DNA of 18,864 bases from CAZSAT01 sp964604675 (GTDB lineage: Bacteria; Myxococcota_A; UBA796; CAJQPC01). Within the stretch, counting starts at the first letter, position 1. Each line of letters begins with the position of its first letter. The notes beneath the pieces were generated by a model. That model was not told where the DNA came from, ran no database searches, and saw nothing but the letters and a program-made list of their open reading frames with translations. The stretch lies in the NCBI GenBank assembly GCA_964604675.1, contig CAZSAT010000130.1:1-18864 (forward strand), read 5' to 3'. Below are positions 7,140 to 14,404 of this stretch, in pieces. The position numbers and the translations under genes were made by a program.

Positions 7140-7979
7140 TCACGCGATCCCGTGCACCCGCCGGGCGTTGCCCCCGAGGATGGCCTCGAGCCGGTCGTCG
7201 CGGAGCTCCAGGGCCCCCAGCTCGTGCAGGTACCGCACCCAGTCGAGCCCGTTGCTGCCGAACATCACCTTCTGGCTGCCCGCGCGTGACCCCATGTAGC
7301 GGAGCAGCTGGGGCGACAGGTACCTCGGCATCCATGCGGAGATGTTGATGTAGACCCTCGGCCACTTCATCGCGACCGCCATCAGCTCGTCCACCCAGGG
7401 CCAGCCCGTGTGGGTGCCGATGATGGTGAGCTCCGGGAAGTCGCACGCGATGCGGTCGAGCTGGATGGGCCGACCGTGCTCGCTCGGCATCGCCTCGAGC
7501 ACGTGGCCGGTCTGCATCGAGACCGGCACGCCGAGCTCCTGGCAGAGGGCGTACAGCGGGTACATCTTGCGGTGGTCGAGCCCGATGTCGTAGCCGTACA
7601 CGTGCAGGTACACGCCGACGTAGCCGCGCTCCGTCACGTCGGTGCGGAGCTTCTTCAGGCTGGCTCCGATGTCGAGCGGGTCGTAGTCCGCCAGCCCATG
7701 GACCCGGCCCGGATACCGCCGGGTGAGGTCCGTGATGCGGTCGGTCATGTCGAGGGCGAAGCGGGTCTGGCGGGGGTAGCTCCAGGCCAGCAGGTCGGTG
7801 GCCAGCACGGTCTGGATGCCCGCGGCGTCCATCGCGGCGATGAGGGCGTCGCCGTCTTCGTAGCCCTCGCCCCATGCCTGTTCGACCTGGCACTTGAGCT
7901 CCCCGGGGGCGTTGGTGGCCTCGACCCAGGACCGCTTCCACTCCTTCAGCAGGAGCGGGAAGAGCGCGTCGACGGTCAT
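7140..7979 (-). CDS. Amidohydrolase-2-fold (TIM barrel) protein without the usual metal ligands
   Basis: This 279-residue protein has the outline of PF04909-type amidohydrolases: RGYVGVYLHVYG, then PLYALCQELGVPVSMQTGH, FPELTIIGTHTGWPWVDELM, VYINISAW and KVMFGSNGLDW. The metal ligands are mostly changed. The N-terminal His-x-His is replaced (VDALFP, residues 3-8), the strand-5 His is Gln156 and the strand-8 Asp is Asn243; His190 remains. I recall related proteins with Gln and Asn at these places, so this is probably an intact non-canonical subfamily, not decay. Its ATG overlaps the bcrD stop (ATGA), and a perfect GGAGGTGA ribosome site lies four bases upstream inside bcrD (7984-7991). The gene is therefore translated with the benzoyl-CoA reductase. 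Its role is unknown; ring-opening or CoA-thioester hydrolysis in the same pathway is a guess from context. Confidence 0.75.
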   Translation of the reverse strand: MTVDALFPLLLKEWKRSWVEATNAPGELKCQVEQAWGEGYEDGDALIAAMDAAGIQTVLATDLLAWSYPRQTRFALDMTDRITDLTRRYPGRVHGLADYDPLDIGASLKKLRTDVTERGYVGVYLHVYGYDIGLDHRKMYPLYALCQELGVPVSMQTGHVLEAMPSEHGRPIQLDRIACDFPELTIIGTHTGWPWVDELMAVAMKWPRVYINISAWMPRYLSPQLLRYMGSRAGSQKVMFGSNGLDWVRYLHELGALELRDDRLEAILGGNARRVHGIA

Positions 7980-8833
7980 GCTGTCACCTCCGGCGTCCAG
8001 GCGGCGTCGGTGAGCCCGAGCCGCTCATGGCGGAAGGCGCCCCAGAGCGCCGCCCCGAGCGCACCTGCATGGATGCCCAGGGGGTGGGTGGCGAGGGCCA
8101 GCTCCGCGAAGCCGCGCTTGCCGCGGCCCGCCTCCAGCGCGTCGCGCAGGGACTGCAGCAGGCCCACATCGCCCGACAACCCGCCGCTCACGAACACGGT
8201 GCCCTCGGCGCGCACCGAGCGCAGGAGCCGGGCGAAGCGGCCCGCCATGCTGTCGTGGATGCCCCGCAGGATGTCCTCGGTGGTGATGCCGCGGCTGACC
8301 ATGTTGATGACGTCGGTCTCGGCGAGCACCGCGCAGATGCTCGACACGGTCTCGGGGGCGGCGGCGGACAGGCTGAGGGGCCCGACCTCCGCCAGCGACA
8401 CGCCGAGGTAGCGGGCGATGTTCTCGAGGAACTGCCCCGACCCCGAGGCGCACTGGCTGGTCATCTTGTAGTCGAGCACCTTGCCGCGGTGGTCCATCTT
8501 CACGGCCCGGGCGTGCAGGGCGCCGACGTCGAGCACCGCGGTCGCCTCGGGGGCGAGGAACAGGCCGCCACGGGCGTGGGTGGTCATGCCGTAGAAGTGT
8601 CCCGTGGCGAAGGGGATGTCCTCGCCATCGCCGGTGGTGGCGATGTAGTCGATGCGCGGGACGCCGGCGTCGTGGGCGACCTCGCCGAAGCAGGCGTCGA
8701 CCACGGCGCGCACGTCGCGCTTCCGGATGCGGGCGCTCTGGTGGGCGAGGATCTGCGGCTCGGAACCCGAGCTGTCCAGGACGACGCACTTCACGGACCC
8801 GGAGCCGACGTCGATGCCAGCGGTGATGCTCAT
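7976..8833 (-). CDS. bcrD: Benzoyl-CoA reductase subunit D (ATPase/activator subunit)
   Basis: This is a 285-residue member of the BcrAD/BadFG ASKHA ATPase family, the length expected of Thauera-type BcrD (about 282). The phosphate-binding loop GIDVGSGSVKCVVLD is at the N-terminus and a second one, AVLDVGALHARAVKMD, near residue 100. SQCASGSGQF (Cys128) and SSICAVLAE (Cys167) are the ligands that, with those of BcrA, hold the [4Fe-4S] cluster bridging the two subunits. FVSGGLSGDVGLLQSL is the adenosine motif. With BcrA it couples ATP hydrolysis to low-potential electron transfer into the BcrBC catalytic part. The start overlaps the bcrA stop by four bases (ATGA), with GAGGTG just upstream, and its own stop overlaps the next start in the same way. 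Confidence 0.92.
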   Translation of the reverse strand: MSITAGIDVGSGSVKCVVLDSSGSEPQILAHQSARIRKRDVRAVVDACFGEVAHDAGVPRIDYIATTGDGEDIPFATGHFYGMTTHARGGLFLAPEATAVLDVGALHARAVKMDHRGKVLDYKMTSQCASGSGQFLENIARYLGVSLAEVGPLSLSAAAPETVSSICAVLAETDVINMVSRGITTEDILRGIHDSMAGRFARLLRSVRAEGTVFVSGGLSGDVGLLQSLRDALEAGRGKRGFAELALATHPLGIHAGALGAALWGAFRHERLGLTDAAWTPEVTA

Positions 8834-10104
8834 GCTGCACCTCGGAGGGCGAAGAGGGAGGCGCCGAGGGCGCCGGTGTAGATGCTGGTCGGGCTCACGT
8901 TCACGGTCAGACGCCCGTAGTTCTCGTCGATGAGCAGACGGAGGGCGTTGGTGGCGGCTTCGTTGCGGGCCACGCCGCCTGTGAAGGTGAACTCGTCGTC
9001 CACGCCTCCGGTGCGTGCCAGCAGGCTCATCGCGCGCAGGATGACGGCCCGGTGCAGGCCCGCGAGGATGTCTTCGCGCTTCTCGCCCAGCGCCAGGCGG
9101 TCCCGCAGCTCCGCCCCCGCGAAGACCGTGCACGTGGAGTTGATGCGCACCGGCCGCTCGCTCTTCGACGCCATCGGCCCCAGCTCGTGCAGCCCGATGT
9201 TCATCTCGTCGGCGATGTAGCCCAGGTACCTGCCGCACCCCGCGGCGCAGCGGTCGTTCATCTGGAAGCTGGTGACGATGCCCTGGTCGTTGACCTGGAT
9301 GGCCTTGGTGTCCTGGCCGCCGATGTCGAGCACCGTGCGCGTGCCGGGGAACATCCGGTGGGCGCCCAGTCCGTGGCAGAGGATCTCGCTGCGGATGTTC
9401 GCCTTGGGGAAGGGCAGCCTCACGCGGCCGTAGCCGGTGCCCACGCTCGCGACCACGTCCAGCGGCACGCATGCCGCGGCCTCCACCCCCCGCTGCACGG
9501 TCTCGGGTTCGCCGATGCGCGCGAGGGCGGCGCCGATGTGCTGGTGGAAGCCCAGCTCCAGCGGCTCGTTCTCCACCAGGAGGATGCACTTGTCGTAGAG
9601 CGACAGGAGCAGGTCGAAGCTGGGGCCGCCGTCGGCCGCGATCTGCTCGGCGAGTCGGAAGTAGGTGGAGCCGGCCAGGTCCCGGAAGAAGTCCGAGCGC
9701 TGCTCGTGGGTGCCGGAAGCGAAGCGTGCCTCCTCTTCCTCTCGGGTGGTGGCAAAGATGGCGTCGACGGCTTCGCGGGCGCCAGCGCGGAGGTCCGGGA
9801 CGACGCCCCCCTCGATCTCGGCGTGCACCAGCTCTTCGAGACGGGAGAGCTGGAGGAACTGCTGCTCCAGCCGAAAGGCCTCCAACAGGCGCTCCAGCAG
9901 CACGGGCCCGGCGGCCTTCACCACCTCGCGTCGCAACAGGTCGAAGCGTGCGGTGACGAGCGCCTCGGTGCGGGCCACCTCGGCCGCCCGGTCGTAGTCG
10001 CTGCGGGAGTTGGTGATGCCGCGGCCCAGCACCTCGCCCTCGCCATCGAGCAGCACGGCCTTGGTGGTGGTGGAGCCGAGATCGATGCCGACGAAGCAGT
10101 CCAT
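8830..10104 (-). CDS. bcrA: Benzoyl-CoA reductase subunit A (ATPase/activator subunit)
   Basis: The 424-residue product begins MDCFVGIDLGSTTTKAVLLD, the ASKHA phosphate-1 loop. It continues with the long helical insertion (residues about 40-190) that separates Thauera-type BcrA (about 438 residues) from the shorter BzdQ of Azoarcus. A second loop TVLDIGGQDTKAIQV follows near residue 260. The cluster-binding NDRCAAGCGRYL (Cys286, Cys290) and INSTCTVFAG (Cys325) come next, then FTFTGGVARN. It pairs with BcrD to form the ATP-driven electron activator of class I benzoyl-CoA reductase, a cytoplasmic, oxygen-sensitive enzyme. The ATG shares one base with the bcrB stop (TGATG). All recognisable catalytic and cluster residues are present. 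Confidence 0.93.
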   Translation of the reverse strand: MDCFVGIDLGSTTTKAVLLDGEGEVLGRGITNSRSDYDRAAEVARTEALVTARFDLLRREVVKAAGPVLLERLLEAFRLEQQFLQLSRLEELVHAEIEGGVVPDLRAGAREAVDAIFATTREEEEARFASGTHEQRSDFFRDLAGSTYFRLAEQIAADGGPSFDLLLSLYDKCILLVENEPLELGFHQHIGAALARIGEPETVQRGVEAAACVPLDVVASVGTGYGRVRLPFPKANIRSEILCHGLGAHRMFPGTRTVLDIGGQDTKAIQVNDQGIVTSFQMNDRCAAGCGRYLGYIADEMNIGLHELGPMASKSERPVRINSTCTVFAGAELRDRLALGEKREDILAGLHRAVILRAMSLLARTGGVDDEFTFTGGVARNEAATNALRLLIDENYGRLTVNVSPTSIYTGALGASLFALRGAA

Positions 10105-11378
10105 CAGGCCGCCCCCTTCCGGGCGCTGAGCATCTGGAAGTAGCTCTCGAGTCGGTTCTTGATGTTGGCGGGGCTGAAGTAGCGGGGGTCGACCAGGTCG
10201 GTCTCGATGAAGCCGCCGGGGATGCCGGTGCGCTGCTCGACCTCGCGCAAGAGCACCAGCTGGCCCGCGCTGAAGCTGTTGCAGCTCTTCACGGAGTTGA
10301 TGAGGAAGCCGTCGGCGGCGTAGCGCTGCACGTAGTCGCACAGCATGTCGACCCGACCGGGCATGTTCAGGTTCGTGTAGCAACCGCCGCAGTAGTCGGC
10401 GAGGGTGCCCAGCGGATCCTGCGGGTCGTGCCGGAAGCCGTACTCGTAGGTGCCGCCGACCTTGGTGTAGGTGGACGCCACGACCGCGGCGCCCTCGTCG
10501 CTGAACATCTTCCAGAACTCGCGGAAGTGGGTCCAGTTGGGCGGACCCTCCACGACCAGGCGGAAGCGCTGCTCGTCGAGGCGACCCGAGGGGGTCTCGG
10601 GGCCGTGACCCGCTGCCACGCGTGCTTCGACCTCGGCCCGGAGCGTTCGGTAGTACTCGACCCCCTGAGGTGTGCCGCGGAAGGCGCTGAAGATCGGGCC
10701 CACGTAGTAGACGCCGCCGAAGTAGCTGTCGATGGGGCTGGGGGTGGCCTTCGCGGACTCCAGCACCGCGACCAGATCGTCTTCGGCCTGGGCGGACCAC
10801 GCCAGACGCTGGGCGAGGGCCGCTTTGTCGTACCGCTTGCCCGAGATGCGCTCCAGCGCCGGGATGAGCTTGTCCTTCAGCTGCTGGACAACGTAGGCGC
10901 GGTGCTGGGGCTCCAGCTCTCCGTCGCCCTGGTAGGGCACGTGGAGGAAGACGGTGGGGCAGTCGTACTCCTCTCGGAGGAGCTCGAACCACTTCATGAA
11001 GGTGTAGCAGCCGGTGTAGGAGAGCAGCAGCAGATCAGGCTTCGGGAGCTTGGTTCCCGTGGGGCCGATGTTGCCGCTCTTGAGCATGCCGATGTCGCAC
11101 TTCACGTAGGTGCAGACGTCCTCGGAGTGGCCGCTGCGCTCCGCTTCCCGGATGTAGGCGCGCGACTTGCCGCGCATGCCCGACTGCAGGGCGTTGATCT
11201 CGGGCAGCACCGGCAGGCAGCCGAAGCTGCGGATCAGCTCGGTGAGGTTGCCCGGCACGAAGGTGTAGACCACGGGCTCGCCGGTCTCGGGCGCCCGCTC
11301 CAGGCGCTCGAAGTGCGCCGCGATCATCTCCTTCTGCAGGACCATCGAGCGGTCCTTGGTCATGGTCAGCTGGCTCAT
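10104..11378 (-). CDS. bcrB: Benzoyl-CoA reductase subunit B (substrate-reducing subunit)
   Basis: This is a 424-residue protein of the 2-hydroxyglutaryl-CoA dehydratase D-component/BcrBC family (PF06050 type); Thauera BcrB is about 436 residues. Visible features are VVYTFVPGNLTELIRSFGCLPVLPEIN near residue 40, DVCTYVKC (Cys89, Cys94), LLLLSYTGCYTF (Cys124), and a C-terminal YCGGCYTNLNMPGRVDML followed by INSVKSCNSFSAGQ. With BcrC it binds benzoyl-CoA and further [4Fe-4S] clusters and performs the two-electron ring reduction to the 1,5-diene. The start at 11378 makes an ATGA overlap with bcrC; the longer open frame (to 11477) would run back into bcrC and is rejected. Substrate range (benzoyl-CoA versus methyl- or hydroxy-benzoyl-CoA) cannot be told from the sequence. 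Confidence 0.92.
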   Translation of the reverse strand: MSQLTMTKDRSMVLQKEMIAAHFERLERAPETGEPVVYTFVPGNLTELIRSFGCLPVLPEINALQSGMRGKSRAYIREAERSGHSEDVCTYVKCDIGMLKSGNIGPTGTKLPKPDLLLLSYTGCYTFMKWFELLREEYDCPTVFLHVPYQGDGELEPQHRAYVVQQLKDKLIPALERISGKRYDKAALAQRLAWSAQAEDDLVAVLESAKATPSPIDSYFGGVYYVGPIFSAFRGTPQGVEYYRTLRAEVEARVAAGHGPETPSGRLDEQRFRLVVEGPPNWTHFREFWKMFSDEGAAVVASTYTKVGGTYEYGFRHDPQDPLGTLADYCGGCYTNLNMPGRVDMLCDYVQRYAADGFLINSVKSCNSFSAGQLVLLREVEQRTGIPGGFIETDLVDPRYFSPANIKNRLESYFQMLSARKGAA

Positions 11379-12541
11379 CCGGTACCCCAGAGCTTGATGG
11401 CGTCGGAGAAGGTGCCGGCCTGTTCGCGGAAGGGCTGGAACTGGCCGGTGTTCTCGGCGTACTTGAAGGCGATGCACGGGATGCCCGCTCGCTCGGCGCC
11501 GGCCCGGAGCATCGGGCGGTCCAGCAGAGCCGGGTCACAGAAGCTGGGCGCGGCGAACACCACGCCGTCGGCCTGGACCGCTTCCACGCGGTCCTGCATG
11601 AGCCTGCGCTTGCCGTCGGGGTCGTCTTCGTAGAGGACCGAGGACTTCCGTGAGCGGAGGACGAACGCTTCCGCGAGCGCCCGCACCGGGTCGCCGTCGG
11701 TGGCCACCCGGCCGCGCACCATGCGGTTGCCGAGCAGCAGATCGTCGTCGACGATGTAGCAGCCCGCGCGTTCGATGGTCTTGATCAGGCCCAGAGGCGG
11801 TTGCTCGCAGAAGGCCCCGGTGAGCACCACGCGGCAGTTGTCGCGCGGCTTGCCGGGCTCCAGCTCGATCGCCCGGAGGTACCTGGCGGAGAGCGCCATC
11901 CAGTCGTCGGCCGGCAGGCTCTCCAGAGCCCGGAGCAGCAGGTAGAGCTCGGCGGTGGGCACGTCCCAGGGCCTCTCGCTGCGCACCTGGTAGAGCCACT
12001 CGACGCGCTCGCGCACGGCGTTGTAGTTGTGCAGCGCCCAGCGCAGGCCCTCGATGGGATCCCAGCACTCGGCGAGCTCCGCCAGGTCGTGCAGGAGGTG
12101 CTGGAGCTCGTGGCTCCAGAAGTCCACGCCGATCTCGGGGTCGAGCACCTGGGGCAGGTCGAGGTAGCGCACGTAGACGTCGGGGCGCTGCAGCTTCCAG
12201 ATGCCGCTGAGGTTCCGGATGACGTCGCAGGTCGAGGGGAACAGGACCGCCGAGAGGCAGTCCAGCCGACCGCTCAGCAGCAGCTCGACCACCGAGCGCG
12301 GCAGGTGGCAGATGTAGGACTGGTAGAAGGCGTCGCCCTTGATGATCTCGAGGCGGTCGCCGCCACCGTGGATGCCGACGGGCAGCATGCCCACGCCGGC
12401 GATGAGCTCCCGCGGGGCGTAGACCGGCAGGTAGCCGGCGGCCTTGCGACCGGGCCCGGCGTCGAGCCAGGCGTGCACTCCAGCGAGGTCGAGGTCGTTG
12501 CAGATGGACTCGGCGCGACCGACGACGTCTGCGCGGTTCAT
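11375..12541 (-). CDS. bcrC: Benzoyl-CoA reductase subunit C (substrate-reducing subunit)
   Basis: The 388-residue product matches Thauera BcrC in length (about 386) and position as first gene of the CBAD set. It begins MNRADVVGRAESICNDLDLA, followed by GYLPVYAPRELIAGVGMLPV, the typical opening of BcrC/HgdB-like proteins. Conserved Cys occur in YQSYICHLPRS (Cys78) and SAVLFPSTCDVIRNLSGIW (Cys105); further Cys lie in LTGAFCEQPP and FAAPSFCDP. HELQHL and KYAENTGQFQPFREQ complete the family pattern. With BcrB it forms the catalytic half of the reductase. The start overlaps the dch stop by four bases (ATGA). Nothing suggests decay. Confidence 0.92.
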   Translation of the reverse strand: MNRADVVGRAESICNDLDLAGVHAWLDAGPGRKAAGYLPVYAPRELIAGVGMLPVGIHGGGDRLEIIKGDAFYQSYICHLPRSVVELLLSGRLDCLSAVLFPSTCDVIRNLSGIWKLQRPDVYVRYLDLPQVLDPEIGVDFWSHELQHLLHDLAELAECWDPIEGLRWALHNYNAVRERVEWLYQVRSERPWDVPTAELYLLLRALESLPADDWMALSARYLRAIELEPGKPRDNCRVVLTGAFCEQPPLGLIKTIERAGCYIVDDDLLLGNRMVRGRVATDGDPVRALAEAFVLRSRKSSVLYEDDPDGKRRLMQDRVEAVQADGVVFAAPSFCDPALLDRPMLRAGAERAGIPCIAFKYAENTGQFQPFREQAGTFSDAIKLWGTG

Positions 12542-13293
12542 GCGTGCTTCCAGGTGGGGCTGCGCTCTTCCAGGAAGGCGGTGAGGCCCTCGATCGGGTC
12601 CTGGCAGGCCATGAGCTCGTCGAGGTAGAGGCGCTCGAGCTCGGGCAGCTCCTCGCGGAGCGCGCGACGGAGGGGCGCACGGGCCGCCTTCCAGGCGAAG
12701 CGCAGGGCGGGGGCACTCCGCGGGGCCAGGTGGGTCTCGAACCAGCTCCGCCACCCGCTCGTGGGGTCCTCGGTGCAGGCATCGGCCAGGCCCCTGGCGA
12801 CCGCCTCGTGGGCCTCGACGTTGCGGCCGGTGAGCACGAGCTCGGTGGCCTGGGCTCCCCCGGTTCGCCACCTCAGGCCCATGGCGGCGATGGGCGGGAA
12901 CACGCCCAGGTGCACCTCGGGCACGGCGAGCACGGCGTCCGGGGCGATCTGGAGCCGCCCGCACCACGCGGCGAGCTCGAAGCCGCCGCCCAGGCAGCGT
13001 CCGCGCACCACGGCGCAGGTGGGCACGCCCACGTCCTCCAGCTCACGGAAGAACGCGTGGAAGGTGGCCAGCATGCGGTCCACCCGGCCGGGCAGGTGTT
13101 CCTCCACGCTCGCGCCGAAGCTGAAGTGCTGTCCCGCCCCCTCGAAGACCAGCAGCTTCAGCTGGGGGCGGCCGAGCCCGGCCAGGTGGTTCCGAAGGGC
13201 GCCGAGCAGGGCTTCGTCGAGGATGTTGCCCTTGCCATGGTCGAGGAGCAGGTGCTCCACCTGGCCGTCGTACAGAGAGGTCGCGGTGAGCAT
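12538..13293 (-). CDS. dch: Cyclohexa-1,5-diene-1-carbonyl-CoA hydratase
   Basis: This is a 251-residue crotonase-fold protein. KGNILDEALLGAL, the oxyanion-hole segments HFSFGASVEEHLP and VRGRCLGGGFELAAWCG, VPEVHLGVFPP, and the closing LYLDELMACQDPIEGLTAFLEERSP are the Dch signature. Length separates it from the ring-opening hydrolase Oah (about 377 residues). Dch adds water to the diene made by benzoyl-CoA reductase, giving 6-hydroxycyclohex-1-ene-1-carbonyl-CoA, the substrate of the dehydrogenase encoded just upstream. The ATG shares one base with the had stop (TGATG). The much longer open frame reaching 14337 is a shadow of had. Confidence 0.92.
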   Translation of the reverse strand: MLTATSLYDGQVEHLLLDHGKGNILDEALLGALRNHLAGLGRPQLKLLVFEGAGQHFSFGASVEEHLPGRVDRMLATFHAFFRELEDVGVPTCAVVRGRCLGGGFELAAWCGRLQIAPDAVLAVPEVHLGVFPPIAAMGLRWRTGGAQATELVLTGRNVEAHEAVARGLADACTEDPTSGWRSWFETHLAPRSAPALRFAWKAARAPLRRALREELPELERLYLDELMACQDPIEGLTAFLEERSPTWKHA

Positions 13294-14333
13294 CAGGCCT
13301 CCGGGACCAGCACCTGGCGCGCGGCGCAGGCGTGGTGGTGAACGGCGGCGAAGACCTGATCGATCTCGTGCAAGGGCCGCAGCCGGGTGTGGGTCAGCAG
13401 GTCGATGCCCCCCGCGAGCACGATCGCGAGCAGCTCGGGGTAGAGCTCGGGCGGGCATCCCCAGGTGCCGATCGCGCGGGCGTCGAAGGCCATCAGCCGG
13501 CTGAGCTGGATCTCCAGCCTGGCCAGCGTGAAGCCGACGACCAGGAGCGTGGCGCCGTGCACGAGCAGGTCGAAGGCGGCGCGCTGGCCCGATGCGCTCC
13601 CCGAGCACTCGAACAGCACCCAGGCGTCGGGGTCGAAGCCTCCCTCGCGGGCGAGCCCTTGCAGGTGCTTGCGCAGGGCGCGTCCTGGGTGCTTCCGTGG
13701 GTCGACCGCGACGTGGCACGCGCTGGTCCGAAGCTTCGCCGGATCGATGTCGAGCCCGATGACGAAGGCGCCCGCGGCCCGGGCGAGCTGCGCCGCGTAG
13801 CCGCCGACGCCGCCCAGCCCGACCACCACCGCGACCTGGCCGCGCTGCAGACCACTCTTCTTCATCGCACTGTACGGCGTGCTCACCGCGTCGGCGATGA
13901 CCGCGAGGTGCGCCAGCTCCAGCCCCTCGGGCAGATCCTGGGTCACCTCGCACAGCCCCCTGGACGGGACCACACAGTGCGAAGCAAAGCCGCCGTCGCG
14001 GTCGTTGCCGGGCATCACCTGCCGCTTGCAGGTCATGCAGCGCCCGGCAAGGCACCGGCTGCAGACGCCGCACGGGATGACCGCGGGGACCACGACGCGT
14101 CGTCCCACCCAGGCGGGATCCCCGCCCACCACCACGCCGCTGATCTCGTGCCCGAGGATGAGGGGGAGGGGCTTCCGGGTGGGCACGCCCTCGTAGGAGA
14201 AGCCGAGATCGGTGTGGCAGACCCCACACCCGGCGACCTGCACGAGCGCCTCGCCGGGGCCGGCGGTCAGCTCGCGGGTGGTGCGACGTGGCGCTTCCCC
14301 GACGTGGTGGACCTCGTAGCCCCAGGCCTGCAT
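13293..14333 (-). CDS. had: 6-hydroxycyclohex-1-ene-1-carbonyl-CoA dehydrogenase
   Basis: This 346-residue zinc alcohol dehydrogenase of the MDR superfamily has a catalytic zinc site in CGVCHTD (Cys39) and GHEISG (His62, Glu63), and a structural zinc site at Cys88, Cys91, Cys94 and Cys102. The NAD site is VGLGGVGGYAAQ (about 171-182), with Asp at the end of the following strand, which favours NAD over NADP. VVVPAVIPCGVC and VMPGNDRDGGFASHCVVPSRGLC are characteristic of Had within the superfamily. It oxidises the Dch product to 6-oxocyclohex-1-ene-1-carbonyl-CoA. The start has GGAGG four bases upstream (14338-14342). Seventy-one bases separate it from the lyase gene ahead, the only real gap in the cluster, so a promoter here is possible although I see no clear consensus. 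Confidence 0.92.
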   Translation of the reverse strand: MQAWGYEVHHVGEAPRRTTRELTAGPGEALVQVAGCGVCHTDLGFSYEGVPTRKPLPLILGHEISGVVVGGDPAWVGRRVVVPAVIPCGVCSRCLAGRCMTCKRQVMPGNDRDGGFASHCVVPSRGLCEVTQDLPEGLELAHLAVIADAVSTPYSAMKKSGLQRGQVAVVVGLGGVGGYAAQLARAAGAFVIGLDIDPAKLRTSACHVAVDPRKHPGRALRKHLQGLAREGGFDPDAWVLFECSGSASGQRAAFDLLVHGATLLVVGFTLARLEIQLSRLMAFDARAIGTWGCPPELYPELLAIVLAGGIDLLTHTRLRPLHEIDQVFAAVHHHACAARQVLVPEA

Positions 14334-14404
14334 GCAACCTCCGCTTCAGGGGATGCGGTGCAAGCGGCGTGCCGTGAGGCGGCTGCGGCGGCAGGCTCGA
14401 GCGG

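Noticed and set aside
5074..7941. 955-codon open frame on the minus strand
   Set aside because: It overlaps three plus-strand genes and the amidohydrolase gene in another frame. The Val-rich repetitive part is the complement of the Asp-rich calcium repeats.
8830..10104. Considered as the 2-hydroxyglutaryl-CoA dehydratase activator (HgdC) or Azoarcus BzdQ
   Set aside because: The helical insertion and 424-residue length match BcrA. HgdC and BzdQ are about 260-300 residues, and the dch and had neighbours support benzoyl-CoA reductase.
12538..13293. Considered as the ring-opening hydrolase Oah or a generic enoyl-CoA hydratase
   Set aside because: The length (251 residues) and the FSFGASVEEHLP and LNELMA-type C-terminal motifs fit Dch, not Oah (about 377 residues).
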